39,467 bases of DNA from an uncultured Ruminococcus sp. (GTDB lineage Bacteria > Bacillota > Clostridia > Oscillospirales > Ruminococcaceae). The position numbers and the translations under genes were made by a program. The stretch's first letter is position 1. Every line of letters starts with the position of its first letter. The notes beneath the pieces were generated by a model. That model saw only the letters and a program-made list of their open reading frames with translations. It did no database searches and was not told the origin of the DNA. Location: the NCBI GenBank assembly GCA_947629455.1, contig CANRDT010000019.1:1-39467 (forward strand), read 5' to 3'. Of this stretch, positions 30,980 through 39,263 are shown piece after piece.

Positions 30980-32323
30980 ATGCCGCTGTCCGATATTTTC
31001 CGCAAAATTTCCGATATTGTCTGGGGTTATCCGGTACTTTTCCTAATGCTTTCCGCCGGAGTATTTCTGACAATAAAATTAAGATTCCCCCAACTTCACC
31101 CTGCCGCGATATTCCGCGCCGCGTTCGGAACGGCTGACGGCTCACAAAAAGAGAATGCAGGCAAGTCCGACGGCTCGGGATTGTCGCGCATACAGGCATT
31201 TTCGACCTCCCTCGCGGCAACGGCAGGCACGGGCAGCATAGTGGGAGTGGCGGCGGCTCTGGCGGCAGGCGGCAAGGGCGCGGTTTTCTGGCTGTGGGTA
31301 TCGGCATTTTTCGGTATGGCTCTCTCATTTGCGGAAAACGCTCTCGGTGTAAAATACTGCCGCGATTCAAAGGCAAAAGGCGCAATGGCGTATATCGAAA
31401 AAGGACTTGACGCAAAATGGCTCGCGGTGTTGTTCGCGTTTTTCTGCGTGCTTGCGTCTTTCGGTATGGGCTGTATGGCTCAGAGCAACTGCATTGCCGC
31501 CGCCTGTTGGGGAACTTTTTCGATACCCGAATATGCGTCCGCCGCCGTCATTCTTATCTCTGCGGCAGCCGTAACGTCAAAAAACAGCCGTCTTGCCGCT
31601 TTCACGGAACGGCTAATGCCTGCTCTCACGCTGTTTTACATTGTCGGTACTCTTTACATAATCATTCGCAATATCGGCAGACTTCCCGACGCTTTTGCCG
31701 AAATTATCCGCAGCGCTTTCACGGTGCGCAGCGCCGCAGGCGGTTTCGGGGGATATATACTGATGTCGGTGATAACGGGGCTGAAAAGAGGGGCGTTTTC
31801 CAACGAAGCGGGATTAGGCTCAACGGTAGCAGTCCACAGTTCGTGCAGGATAAAAGACCCCGTCGTTATGGGTCGTCTGGGAATGGCGGAGGTGTTTGCG
31901 GATACAATGGTCATCTGCACGCTGACGGCTTTTGCGCTGATACTGAGCGGAGCTGATCTGAGCGGCGGCGGAACGGAGGCGGTGTGCGCGGCGTTTTCGC
32001 AAGGCGGACTCGGCTCCTGCGGAGAGGGATTTGCCGCGCTGTCGCTGATACTTTTTGCATTCGCGACTATTGCAGGCTGGTATTTCATCGGAATGAGGGC
32101 GTGGGAATATGTCCGTCCCCACGGCGGAAAATGGTACAGACCGATATTTCTCATATGTGCGTTCTGCGGCGCGGCATGGTCGCCCTCTCTTGTCTGGGAG
32201 CTGTCGGATATTTTCAACGGGCTTATGGCTATACCGAATCTTATGGCGGTACTCGCCCTTTCCGGGGAAGCGGCGAAGTTGGTGCGTACAGAGCATAGCG
32301 AAAAAAATACCCGTACCGGTTAG
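30980..32323 (+). CDS. Sodium:alanine/glycine symporter (AGCS family)
   Basis: This 447-aa protein has about ten membrane helices and the AGCS signatures: ATAGTGSIVGVAAALAAGGKGAVFWLW, FSNEAGLGSTVAVH, and the C-terminal WYFIGMRAWEYV region. AGCS carriers import alanine or glycine with sodium. The conserved ALAATAGTGSIVGV and NEAGLGS blocks are intact, so it should be functional. Length is normal to slightly short (usual 450-490 aa). Start: AAGGGGGAA close before the ATG. It is monocistronic and converges on polA, with an inverted repeat element filling the gap. Confidence 0.92.
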   Translation: MPLSDIFRKISDIVWGYPVLFLMLSAGVFLTIKLRFPQLHPAAIFRAAFGTADGSQKENAGKSDGSGLSRIQAFSTSLAATAGTGSIVGVAAALAAGGKGAVFWLWVSAFFGMALSFAENALGVKYCRDSKAKGAMAYIEKGLDAKWLAVLFAFFCVLASFGMGCMAQSNCIAAACWGTFSIPEYASAAVILISAAAVTSKNSRLAAFTERLMPALTLFYIVGTLYIIIRNIGRLPDAFAEIIRSAFTVRSAAGGFGGYILMSVITGLKRGAFSNEAGLGSTVAVHSSCRIKDPVVMGRLGMAEVFADTMVICTLTAFALILSGADLSGGGTEAVCAAFSQGGLGSCGEGFAALSLILFAFATIAGWYFIGMRAWEYVRPHGGKWYRPIFLICAFCGAAWSPSLVWELSDIFNGLMAIPNLMAVLALSGEAAKLVRTEHSEKNTRTG

Positions 32324-32334
32324 TCCGGAACGGT

Positions 32335-32690
32335 GCGGTTTGATTTCACGATACGCAGTTTGATTGATAAGCAGTGGGCAAATTAAAAAGGTTTTCGCTC
32401 CAGCCTTTTCCTTAAAAAGGCTGGCAGGGTCAAGGGACAGCGTCCCTTGTCGCCGTCCGCAGACGGCGAAACACCCCTGCCGCCTGCGTCCGCAAGGGGT
32501 GAATTTCAAAACAGTCCGGTGGACTGTTTTGAAAGAGGGGACGACCTGCAAGAAGGGCGTCCCCTAAGTAAGAACGGCATTTGTTACAGCCGCCGCTTGC
32601 GGCGGCAGCTACGCACCTATTGCCGAAAATACCGCGCCGGATAAGTATTAAAGGCTATTCTTCCCCAATGGGGGGAAGAACAGCCTGTTT
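32335..32690 (-). repeat. Interspersed hairpin element, copy 9 (most complete copy of the second module set)
   Basis: Read on the minus strand: GGCTGTTCTTCCCC/GGGGAAGAATAGCC (32653-32684), CGGCAATAGGTGCGTAGCT, GCCGCCGC/GCGGCGGC, GGGGACGCCC/GGTCGTCCCC (32537-32564), TTTCAAAACAGTCC with partner (32504-32534), ACCCC...GGGGT, CGCCGTC-TGCG-GACGGCG, AAGGGAC/GTCCCTT, CCAGCCTTTT/AAAAGGCTGG, and the GTGAAATCA tail. It lies between the convergent symporter and polA genes. It is one of only two clear minus-oriented copies. Confidence 0.9.
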
Positions 32691-32778
32691 CAGGAGAATA
32701 TATTCCGCATATCAAAAATCATACATCAGAGAATATCTCCCAAGCTTTCAAAAACGATCTGCCGACAAAGCCGATCGT

Positions 32779-35337
32779 CTATTTCTTCGCGTCAAACCAA
32801 CTTTTGCCCTCGTTTACGTCAGCCGACATCGGCACGGCAAGATCGACCGCCTTTTCCATTTCCTCGCGCAGCAGGACTTTCGCCCTGTCCTTGTCGGCAA
32901 GCGAGCTTTCAATGATCAGCTCGTCGTGTACCTGCAATATCAGCCTTGCATCGAGCTTTTCCTCTTTAAGACGGCGGTAGACCTTTACCATGGCTATCTT
33001 TATTATATCCGCCGCCGCTCCCTGTATAGGCGCGTTCATTGCCGCTCTTTTTCCGAATGACTGAACGACGCGGTTTGAGGCGGCAAGCTCGGGAATGTAT
33101 CTTCTTCTGCCGAAGATCGTGGTGACATAGCCGTCGCGTATGCCGTCCTCGACGGTCTTGTCCATAAATTCGGACACTTTAGGATAATTGTCCAGATAAT
33201 TCTGAATATACTTTTTCGCCTCGGCTACTGAAACGCCTATATCCTTTGAAAGCGAAAACGCTCCGATACCGTAGATTATTCCGAAATTGACCGCCTTTGC
33301 AGCCGACCTCATTTCAGGAGAAACGAAATCCTCAGGCATACCGAACACCTGCGCCGCCGTGCTTGTGTGGATATCCTTTCCCTCTCTGAAAGCCGCCTGC
33401 ATATTGCCGTCGCCGCACACCGACGCCAGCACTCTCAGCTCTATCTGACTGTAGTCCGCGTCCAGAAGAGTATACCCCTCCTTTGCAACAAAGAATTTCC
33501 GCATATTCCTGCCCAGTTCCTTGCGGACGGGAATGTTCTGCAAATTCGGCTCTGTGGAGGATATTCTGCCCGTGCGCGTTTCGGTCTGTTTGAATACCGA
33601 ATGTACCCTGCCGTCCTCTCCGATCTCTTTGAGCAGTCCGTCCACATATGTCGAGCTTAGCTTTGTAAGTGTGCGGTATTCCAGTATCATCGGGATTATC
33701 GGGTGCTTGTCCGCCAGTCCCTCCAGCACTTCCGCGTTGGTGGAATAGCCTTTTTTATTCTTCTTTTTAAATGGAAGTCCCAGATCTTCAAAAAGCACGT
33801 TGCCGAGCTGTTTGGGCGACGCGATATTAAATTCCTTTCCTGCAAGCGCGTAGATATTATCCCTCAGCCTTTCAATATCCCCCGAAAGCGACTTGCCGAA
33901 ATTGATTATCCCCTCAACGTCAGCCTTTACGCCGACTGCCTCCATAGACGCGAGCACCTCGCAGAGCGGCAGTTCTATCTCATAGTAAAGCTTGTCCATA
34001 CAGGTAAGCTCGAGCTGATTTTTAAGACATACCCCCAGCGCGGCAAGGCTCGCAATATCGCTGTATTCTTCCGCGTCGATACGGTATATCGCATTATACG
34101 CGGCGCAGAGGTTCTCTACCGTGTACGCGCTCGACTGCGAATTGAGCAGATACCCTGCAAGATCGCAGGCAAATGTGAGTCCTTCAAGCGTTCCGCCGTT
34201 TTCAAAGGCGAATCTGTAGGCGGTCTTTCCCTCAAAGCAGATCTTTTTTCCCGACGATGAGAAGTAATCGAGAATAAGCTGCCTGTCCTCCGTAAAGTAT
34301 ATCATACTTCCGCAGGACAGCTCCAACCTCGTCTTGTCCCGATCGAATATAAAGCAGGTGTCCTTTTCGGATATTTCTTTAAGCTTATCACTGTCAAACG
34401 GAAGTATCTCAAATCCGGGAAGATCTTTGAGCCGCAGCTTTTTCTCCTCCGAGAGTACTTCCCTGCCCTTTGCGCCGTGACCTTTCAGACCGAGTCTTTC
34501 CGTCAGCCGTGCCATTTCAAGCTCCGCAAGCAGAGCGGCGGTTTGCTCCTTGTCGATCTCACCGATCCTGTAATGCTCCATATCGCGGTCTATCGGTGCA
34601 TCAAGGCAGATCTCCGCCAGAAATCTGCTCGAATACGCGTCCTCCCTGCCGTTTTCCAGTTTAGATCTCACGGACGGGGTAAGTTTAAGTTCGGGCAGAC
34701 GTTCGTAAAGTCCGTCCAGAGAGCCGGTATCTCTTATAAGGGCAAGCGCAGTCTTTTCGCCTATTCCCCTCACACCCGAAATATTGTCCGACGGGTCGCC
34801 CATAAGCGCTTTTACGTCTATCATACGGACAGGCTCCACGCCGTACTCCTGCATTATGCGGTCGGGGGTATACACCTTGGTCTCTTTTGTTCCTGCAAGG
34901 TGAACGGTAACATTGTCCGTCACCAGCTGAAAACTGTCCCTGTCGCCCGTGAGGATAATGCAGCTGCCGCCCGACTGTTCCGCCGCCCTCGAAAGAGTTC
35001 CGAGTATATCATCCGCCTCGTAGCCCTCGCACTCGACCGTTTTTATACCTATCAAGCCGAGCAGTTTTTTGATAACGGGCATTTGCTGCGCCAGTTCGTC
35101 GGGCATACCCTTGCGGTTGGCTTTATATGCCGCGGACGCTTTGTGTCGGAATGTCGGCGCTCTCAGGTCAAACGCCACCGCCGCGCAGTCGGGCTTTACC
35201 TCGTCGTATTCTTTCAGATAGATATTCATAAATCCCGTCACGGCGTTGGTAAACTGTCCCTTTGAATTGCACAGCAGCTTTATGCCGTAAAACGCGCGGT
35301 TCATTATGCTGTTGCCGTCTATAACCAATAGTTTCAT
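32779..35337 (-). CDS. polA: DNA polymerase I
   Basis: This 852-aa enzyme is the repair and Okazaki-fragment polymerase. The N-terminal 5'-3' nuclease (1-290) has VIDGNSIMNRAFYG, EGYEADDILGTL, LTGDRDSFQLV and DPSDNISGVRGIGEKTA. The middle domain (about 295-460) is of 3'-5' exonuclease fold but lacks the DxE and other metal ligands (FIFDRD, FACDLAGYLL), so proofreading is absent, as in Bacillus/Geobacillus Pol I. The polymerase domain has motif A LDADYSQIELRVLA, motif B RSAAKAVNFGIIYG and motif C QVHDELIIES. Start: AAGGAAAATT before ATG. The gene is complete and monocistronic, with repeat elements on both sides. Confidence 0.97.
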   Translation of the reverse strand: MKLLVIDGNSIMNRAFYGIKLLCNSKGQFTNAVTGFMNIYLKEYDEVKPDCAAVAFDLRAPTFRHKASAAYKANRKGMPDELAQQMPVIKKLLGLIGIKTVECEGYEADDILGTLSRAAEQSGGSCIILTGDRDSFQLVTDNVTVHLAGTKETKVYTPDRIMQEYGVEPVRMIDVKALMGDPSDNISGVRGIGEKTALALIRDTGSLDGLYERLPELKLTPSVRSKLENGREDAYSSRFLAEICLDAPIDRDMEHYRIGEIDKEQTAALLAELEMARLTERLGLKGHGAKGREVLSEEKKLRLKDLPGFEILPFDSDKLKEISEKDTCFIFDRDKTRLELSCGSMIYFTEDRQLILDYFSSSGKKICFEGKTAYRFAFENGGTLEGLTFACDLAGYLLNSQSSAYTVENLCAAYNAIYRIDAEEYSDIASLAALGVCLKNQLELTCMDKLYYEIELPLCEVLASMEAVGVKADVEGIINFGKSLSGDIERLRDNIYALAGKEFNIASPKQLGNVLFEDLGLPFKKKNKKGYSTNAEVLEGLADKHPIIPMILEYRTLTKLSSTYVDGLLKEIGEDGRVHSVFKQTETRTGRISSTEPNLQNIPVRKELGRNMRKFFVAKEGYTLLDADYSQIELRVLASVCGDGNMQAAFREGKDIHTSTAAQVFGMPEDFVSPEMRSAAKAVNFGIIYGIGAFSLSKDIGVSVAEAKKYIQNYLDNYPKVSEFMDKTVEDGIRDGYVTTIFGRRRYIPELAASNRVVQSFGKRAAMNAPIQGAAADIIKIAMVKVYRRLKEEKLDARLILQVHDELIIESSLADKDRAKVLLREEMEKAVDLAVPMSADVNEGKSWFDAKK

Positions 35338-35439
35338 TTTAATTTTCCTTCCGGTATTTTCCTGTCTGTTTTCAGATACTAAAAATCAATTTTATCAGAA
35401 CATTTTCGGATAATTACATTACGCTAAAGCAGGCAGAAT

Positions 35440-35826
35440 TTTTGCTGTTTCCTCGCCGTTGTGGAAAACAGCAAATATTGCATATCTGACAAGATAATTG
35501 CGGCAATAGGTGCGCTATCCCAAACACAAGTGTTTGGGATAAAAGCAAATTTCCTTTGCCGACATTATGCGGTCGGCAATTTTTCTTTTGCGCGGCAAAA
35601 GAAAAACCGGAAATTTCTTTCTCACAGATTATTAGAGTATTTGCTGCAATAAATTTTGATCGCCCGATTTCCAAGGCTTGACCGCTCCGCAAAATGCAGA
35701 GGGCGACAAGCGCGCCCGCGCGAGGGCAGCCTTTTTGAGGAAAAGGCTTGATCCAAAACCTTTTTAATTCGCCCCCTACTTATCAAACAAACTTCTGCGC
35801 GTGAAATCAGCCTGCGGAGCATATCT
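35440..35826 (+). repeat. Interspersed hairpin element, copy 10 (three-way-junction form)
   Basis: TTTGCTGTTT/AAACAGCAAA (35441-35475) is followed by CGGCAATAGGTGCG and a 12-bp hairpin TATCCCAAACAC/GTGTTTGGGATA (35516-35541). Then comes the three-way junction: outer AAATTTCC (35547-35554) pairs with GGAAATTT (35609-35616) around GCCGAC/GTCGGC (35558-35577) and TTTTTCTTTTGC/GCAAAAGAAAAA (35580-35606). The CCGCCCGATTTCC segment, GCCC/GGGC, AGCCTTTT/AAAAGGCT, the GTGAAATCA tail and finally a heptamer array follow. Confidence 0.9.
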
Positions 35827-35890
35827 TACTTATTTCTTCTTACTTCTTACCTCTTACATCTTACTTCTTATTTCTAATCGCTTACTTCTT
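35826..35890 (-). repeat. Heptamer array running into the end of nadE
   Basis: On the minus strand: AGAAGTA, AGCGATT, AGAAATA, AGAAGTA, AGATGTA, AGAGGTA, AGAAGTA, then a less regular AGAAGAAATAAGTAAGA. The first units lie inside nadE and supply its last codons and its TAG stop (35874-35876). Confidence 0.75.
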
Positions 35891-37799
35891 CCAACCACAG
35901 CTTTGCGACCGCGTCCGACGGCATTCTCCAGTCGCCGCGCGGCGAAAGAGTCACCGAACCTATCTTCGCTCCGTCAGGCAGGCAGGAGCGTTTGAACTGC
36001 TGCGAGAAAAATCTTCTGTAGAAAACTCTGAGCCACTTTTTTATTTCCGCATTGTCATAAGCTCCGTCAAAAGCATACTCCGCGATACGCAGGACTTTAG
36101 CAGGAGGATACCCCCAGCGTATGGCATAATACAAAAAGAAATCGTGCAGCTCGTAAGGTCCGACAAGGTCTTCCGTTTTCTGAGTTATCTGCGTGCCGCT
36201 CTCGTCGGTGGGCAGCAGCTCGGGAGATACCGGCGTATTGAGAATATCCTCCAGCACGTTCTTTAACTGAGGATAGCCGCAGGTATCGGCATAATATTTC
36301 ACCAGATGACGCACCAGCGTTTTCGGAACGGAGGAATTGACACCGTACATAGACATATGATCGCCGTTGTAGGTCGCCCAGCCGAGAGCAAGCTCCGACA
36401 GATCGCCCGTGCCGATAACAAGACCGTTTTCCTGATTGGCAATATCCATAAGCACCTTCGTGCGCTCTCTCGCCTGACCGTTTTCGTACACGACGTTAAA
36501 ATTCTGCGGATCGTGACCTATATCCGCAAAATGCTGCAATACCGAATCCGCAATATTCACCTCGCGCAGTTTTACTCCCAGTGCGGCGCAAAGCTGTTGT
36601 GCATTTGAATGTGTACGCTTTGTCGTGCCGAAGCAGGGCATTGTCACCGCGGTAATATCCGTGTGCGGTCTTTTCAGAAGATCCATCGCCCCCACGCAGA
36701 CAAGCAGCGCAAGAGTGGAATCCAGTCCCCCCGAAATGCCTATCACCGCCGCGCCCGCATTGGTATGCTCCAGACGTTTTTTCAGTCCGTGCGACTGCAT
36801 TTGCAGTATAAGGCGGCAGCGCTCGTCTCTCTCCGTGCGGTCCTGCGGAATAAAAGGCGTTTTTGAAATGCTCCTCGTAAGCCTACAGTCAGCCGCGTCC
36901 ATATCGAATACTGAAAAGCATATATTCCCAACGTCAACGCTGTCCGCACCGTAGGTCGACAGTCTGCCGCGCTCGAAAGACAGCCTGTTTACATCTATCT
37001 CGGAAACGGTGATCTCATTTTCAAAAAGCCTGCTCTCACAAAGAATATTTCCGTTCTCCGCTATGATATTATGCCCCGAAAAGACCATATCCTGTGTGGA
37101 TTCCCCGTCCCCTGCCGAGGCGTAGACATATCCTGCCGCAAGTCTTGCCGACTGATTGGCGACAAGCTGTCTGCGGTATTTTTCTTTTCCGATAGTTTCA
37201 TTTGACGCCGAAAGATTGCAGATCACCGTCGCTCCGGCTTTTGCAAGATAATTCGACACGGGGTCGGCTACCCAGAGATCCTCGCAGATCTCAAAGCCGA
37301 TCTTCAGCTTCGGTATCTGCCTGCACTGAAAGACCATCTGACCGATAAAGACATCGCTTTCGTCTGCAAGCGGCAGATCTATCCATTCATTTTCGCCGTT
37401 ATAGGGCGCAAAATGCCGAGCCTCGTAAAACTCACCGTAATTAGGCAGATGAGTTTTCGGCACGAGAGCCGCTATCCTGCCGTCAAGCAGCACTGCGGCG
37501 CAGTTGTAGAGCTTGCCCTTTGCCCTGACGGGCAGACCGACCGCGATCATCATACCGAGCGCCTTTGACGCTTTTTTTATTTCGCCAAGACCGCGCATAG
37601 CCTTGTCGAGAAGAGCGTCCTGAAAAAAGAGATCCTGACAGGTATAGCCTGTTATGCAAAGCTCCGGAAAAACGGCAAGCTTTACTCCCTTTTGCGAACA
37701 TTCTTTTATCTGAGCAACTATCTGCGAAACGTTATAGTCCACGTCAGCCACTCTGATATGCGGAGTACAAGCCGCCGTTTTTATAAAGCCGTCTTTCAT
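35874..37799 (-). CDS. nadE: Glutamine-dependent NAD+ synthase
   Basis: This 641-aa two-domain enzyme makes NAD+ from nicotinic acid adenine dinucleotide, ATP and glutamine. The N-terminal nitrilase-type glutaminase (1-290) has the catalytic triad context FPELCITGYT (Glu), VPKTHLPNYGEFYE (Lys) and GFEICEDLW (Cys). The C-terminal synthetase has the ATP loop GISGGLDSTLALL and the GTGDLSELALGWATYNGDH block. Start: the Met at 37799 matches the usual family N-terminus (GFIKTAACTP); a Met 13 codons upstream has no ribosome binding site. The last residues (LEEVSD) and stop are formed by the heptamer array, so the extreme C-terminus may be recent. Confidence 0.95.
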   Translation of the reverse strand: MKDGFIKTAACTPHIRVADVDYNVSQIVAQIKECSQKGVKLAVFPELCITGYTCQDLFFQDALLDKAMRGLGEIKKASKALGMMIAVGLPVRAKGKLYNCAAVLLDGRIAALVPKTHLPNYGEFYEARHFAPYNGENEWIDLPLADESDVFIGQMVFQCRQIPKLKIGFEICEDLWVADPVSNYLAKAGATVICNLSASNETIGKEKYRRQLVANQSARLAAGYVYASAGDGESTQDMVFSGHNIIAENGNILCESRLFENEITVSEIDVNRLSFERGRLSTYGADSVDVGNICFSVFDMDAADCRLTRSISKTPFIPQDRTERDERCRLILQMQSHGLKKRLEHTNAGAAVIGISGGLDSTLALLVCVGAMDLLKRPHTDITAVTMPCFGTTKRTHSNAQQLCAALGVKLREVNIADSVLQHFADIGHDPQNFNVVYENGQARERTKVLMDIANQENGLVIGTGDLSELALGWATYNGDHMSMYGVNSSVPKTLVRHLVKYYADTCGYPQLKNVLEDILNTPVSPELLPTDESGTQITQKTEDLVGPYELHDFFLYYAIRWGYPPAKVLRIAEYAFDGAYDNAEIKKWLRVFYRRFFSQQFKRSCLPDGAKIGSVTLSPRGDWRMPSDAVAKLWLEEVSD

Positions 37800-37926
37800 A
37801 GCGTCACACTGCCTTTCAATTTCGGTTTTTGTGTACATATTTTAGGACTTGTTATCCCGTCATTTTATATTATGTACAAACAAACGGACAGTTATCAGTA
37901 TATAATAAATATATGGAAAGCTGAAT

Positions 37927-37955
37927 TTTCCACAAAAATACGTCAATATTATTAT
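37927..37955 (+). promoter_or_regulatory. Candidate promoter of the 32-aa ORF
   Basis: TTTCCA (37927-37932), 17-nt spacer, TATTAT (37950-37955), 33 nt before the ATG. Confidence 0.5.
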
Positions 37956-37988
37956 AGCTACCAAATTTTTTAAAAAGGGGAAGATAGT

Positions 37989-38087
37989 ATGTTGGAAGTA
38001 GCAGCAATGGTATCGCTCGCGGTAATAGGGATAAACGGTATATGCGAATTTCTGGGACTTGTCGGCAAAGGAAAGCGCGGCAGGTAA
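37989..38087 (+). CDS. 32-aa single-TM small protein, unknown function
   Basis: A short frame starts at an ATG 6 nt after AAAGGGGAAG, a strong ribosome binding site, and codes 32 residues: a hydrophobic helix (MLEVAAMVSLAVIGINGI) followed by CEFLGLVGKGKRGR, a basic tail. The composition is that of a small membrane peptide with inside-positive C-terminus. It has a possible promoter upstream and paired inverted repeats just after the stop, so it looks like a separate transcription unit between nadE and the 38400 gene. I do not recognise a family. A type-I toxin, small regulatory membrane protein, or chance frame are all possible; the ribosome binding site argues against chance. Confidence 0.55.
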   Translation: MLEVAAMVSLAVIGINGICEFLGLVGKGKRGR

Positions 38088-38091
38088 TACG

Positions 38092-38135
38092 AAAATCAAT
38101 TCTTGATTTCCGTAAAATCAATTTTTGATTTCCGT
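38092..38135. repeat. Tandem pair of 22-bp units, each an inverted repeat
   Basis: AAAATCAATT(C/T)TTGATTTCCGT occurs twice in a row with one difference. Each unit folds as AAATCAA/TTGATTT. Related AAAATCAATTTT strings occur at about 26917, 35384 and 38260. It starts 4 nt after the stop of the 32-aa ORF and could serve as its terminator, although no T-run follows. In 38136-38312 I see only two short inverted heptamer-like stretches (38162-38179 and 38232-38252) and no gene. Confidence 0.7.
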
Positions 38136-38312
38136 AAAGTTAGTCAGAACGCTGCGCTTTTAAGAGGTAAGAGGTCAGACAAGGAGCGCCTGCGGCGCAT
38201 ATTTTAAAATATTATTCCGCTTTGCAGGCTTTTTTCTTACTTCTTGTCTCTTTCGGAAGATCAATTTTGTAAAAATGATTTCCGTGGGCAGGTAACTTTT
38301 GCGGCGATACTG

Positions 38313-38377
38313 AAAAGCTCCCGTCTTGCTGCGGCAGGCAGGAGCTTGATATTTCCGCCGATCCAATCAAGCGGCGG
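38313..38377 (-). terminator. Hairpins downstream of the two-TM coiled-coil gene
   Basis: On the minus strand CCGCCG/CGGCGG (38355-38377) is followed by AAGCTCC/GGAGCTT (38315-38347) ending in TTTTC. The second is a plausible but weak intrinsic terminator. Confidence 0.5.
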
Positions 38378-38399
38378 CTCTTTGACGCAGGAGAGATCC

Positions 38400-39122
38400 T
38401 CAGGCTTTCTTTGCCTTTTTCTCTTTTCTGCGTTTTTTCTTGTTTTTCTTGATAAGTTCCAGCGGATCGCCGAAACGTTCCTTTGCAGCCTCGACGTCGG
38501 TGATCTCCGGTTCGTCCACCTGTGAAGTAAGCGACGTCATTTCCTCAAGCAGCATATTTCTCTCAAACATCTCCACGGCGTCCTCGCAGGTCTCAGCCTC
38601 TCCCCTGTCGAGATAGCCCTTTATCTGATCTATATTTTTCATATAGTCAAGCGACATAAAGGTGATACGTTTCTGCAAGCCGTTGTAATAATCGTCCCTC
38701 TGACGGATAAGCTGAGCGTCCCTGTCCTTTAACATCTGGAGCTGTTCTTCTATGCCCTCGTTTACTTCGACCTGATGTTTTTTCGCCTCGGTATAGCGGT
38801 AATGCTGCAAGCTTATACCGAAAACGGTCAGCAGGATAAACGCCGCCGCGCCGCCGACTATCGCCACGCCGATAGTATCCGCGCCGACGATCGCAAAAAG
38901 CAGTCCGAACACGATAAGTCCGGCAGCAAGTGAAATAAACGCGGCTTTCATACGCTGATGTCCGATATTGAAAGTCTTTACAACATATGCCTCGTCGTGT
39001 ATGTATGTCTGCAAATAAGCTCGGTTTTCCTTATTGATTTTTATAGCGTCGTCAAATTCAAAATATCTTTGGATATATCCCTGCGCCTGTTCCATGCGCT
39101 GAAGTTCCGTCTGATCCGCCAT
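38400..39122 (-). CDS. Two-TM coiled-coil membrane protein, unknown function
   Basis: This 240-aa protein starts at the ATG behind AGAGGTGAT (a GTG 9 nt upstream is the longest frame). The N-terminal ~60 residues are charged and helical, two closely spaced membrane helices follow (about 62-82 and 88-107), then a long charged coiled coil (HQVEVNEGIEEQLQMLKDRDAQLIRQRDDYY), an acidic region, and a very basic tail (KKNKKKRRKEKKAKKA). The shape (helical hairpin in the membrane with cytoplasmic coiled coils on both sides) suggests a structural or scaffolding role, but I do not recognise the family. It has a near-consensus promoter. Confidence 0.75.
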   Translation of the reverse strand: MADQTELQRMEQAQGYIQRYFEFDDAIKINKENRAYLQTYIHDEAYVVKTFNIGHQRMKAAFISLAAGLIVFGLLFAIVGADTIGVAIVGGAAAFILLTVFGISLQHYRYTEAKKHQVEVNEGIEEQLQMLKDRDAQLIRQRDDYYNGLQKRITFMSLDYMKNIDQIKGYLDRGEAETCEDAVEMFERNMLLEEMTSLTSQVDEPEITDVEAAKERFGDPLELIKKNKKKRRKEKKAKKA

Positions 39123-39174
39123 ATAGATCACCTCTTAAAATAAAAATTAAAAATCGTAGTCGTTACATTTAAAA

Positions 39175-39203
39175 AGTATAACATAAAACAGCCGTGATGT
39201 CAA
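39175..39203 (-). promoter_or_regulatory. Sigma-A promoter of the two-TM coiled-coil gene
   Basis: Minus strand TTGACA (complement of 39198-39203), 17-nt spacer, TATACT (complement of 39175-39180), with an extended -10 TG. Confidence 0.85.
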
Positions 39204-39263
39204 TGTAGTATATGCAAATAACACGGGTTTAAATTTTCAAAATACTATAGCTTTTCATAAAGT

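Noticed and set aside
32779-35337. Loss of proofreading residues in DNA polymerase I as a novelty
   Set aside because: An inactive 3'-5' domain is common in Pol I of Bacillus-like and many clostridial species.
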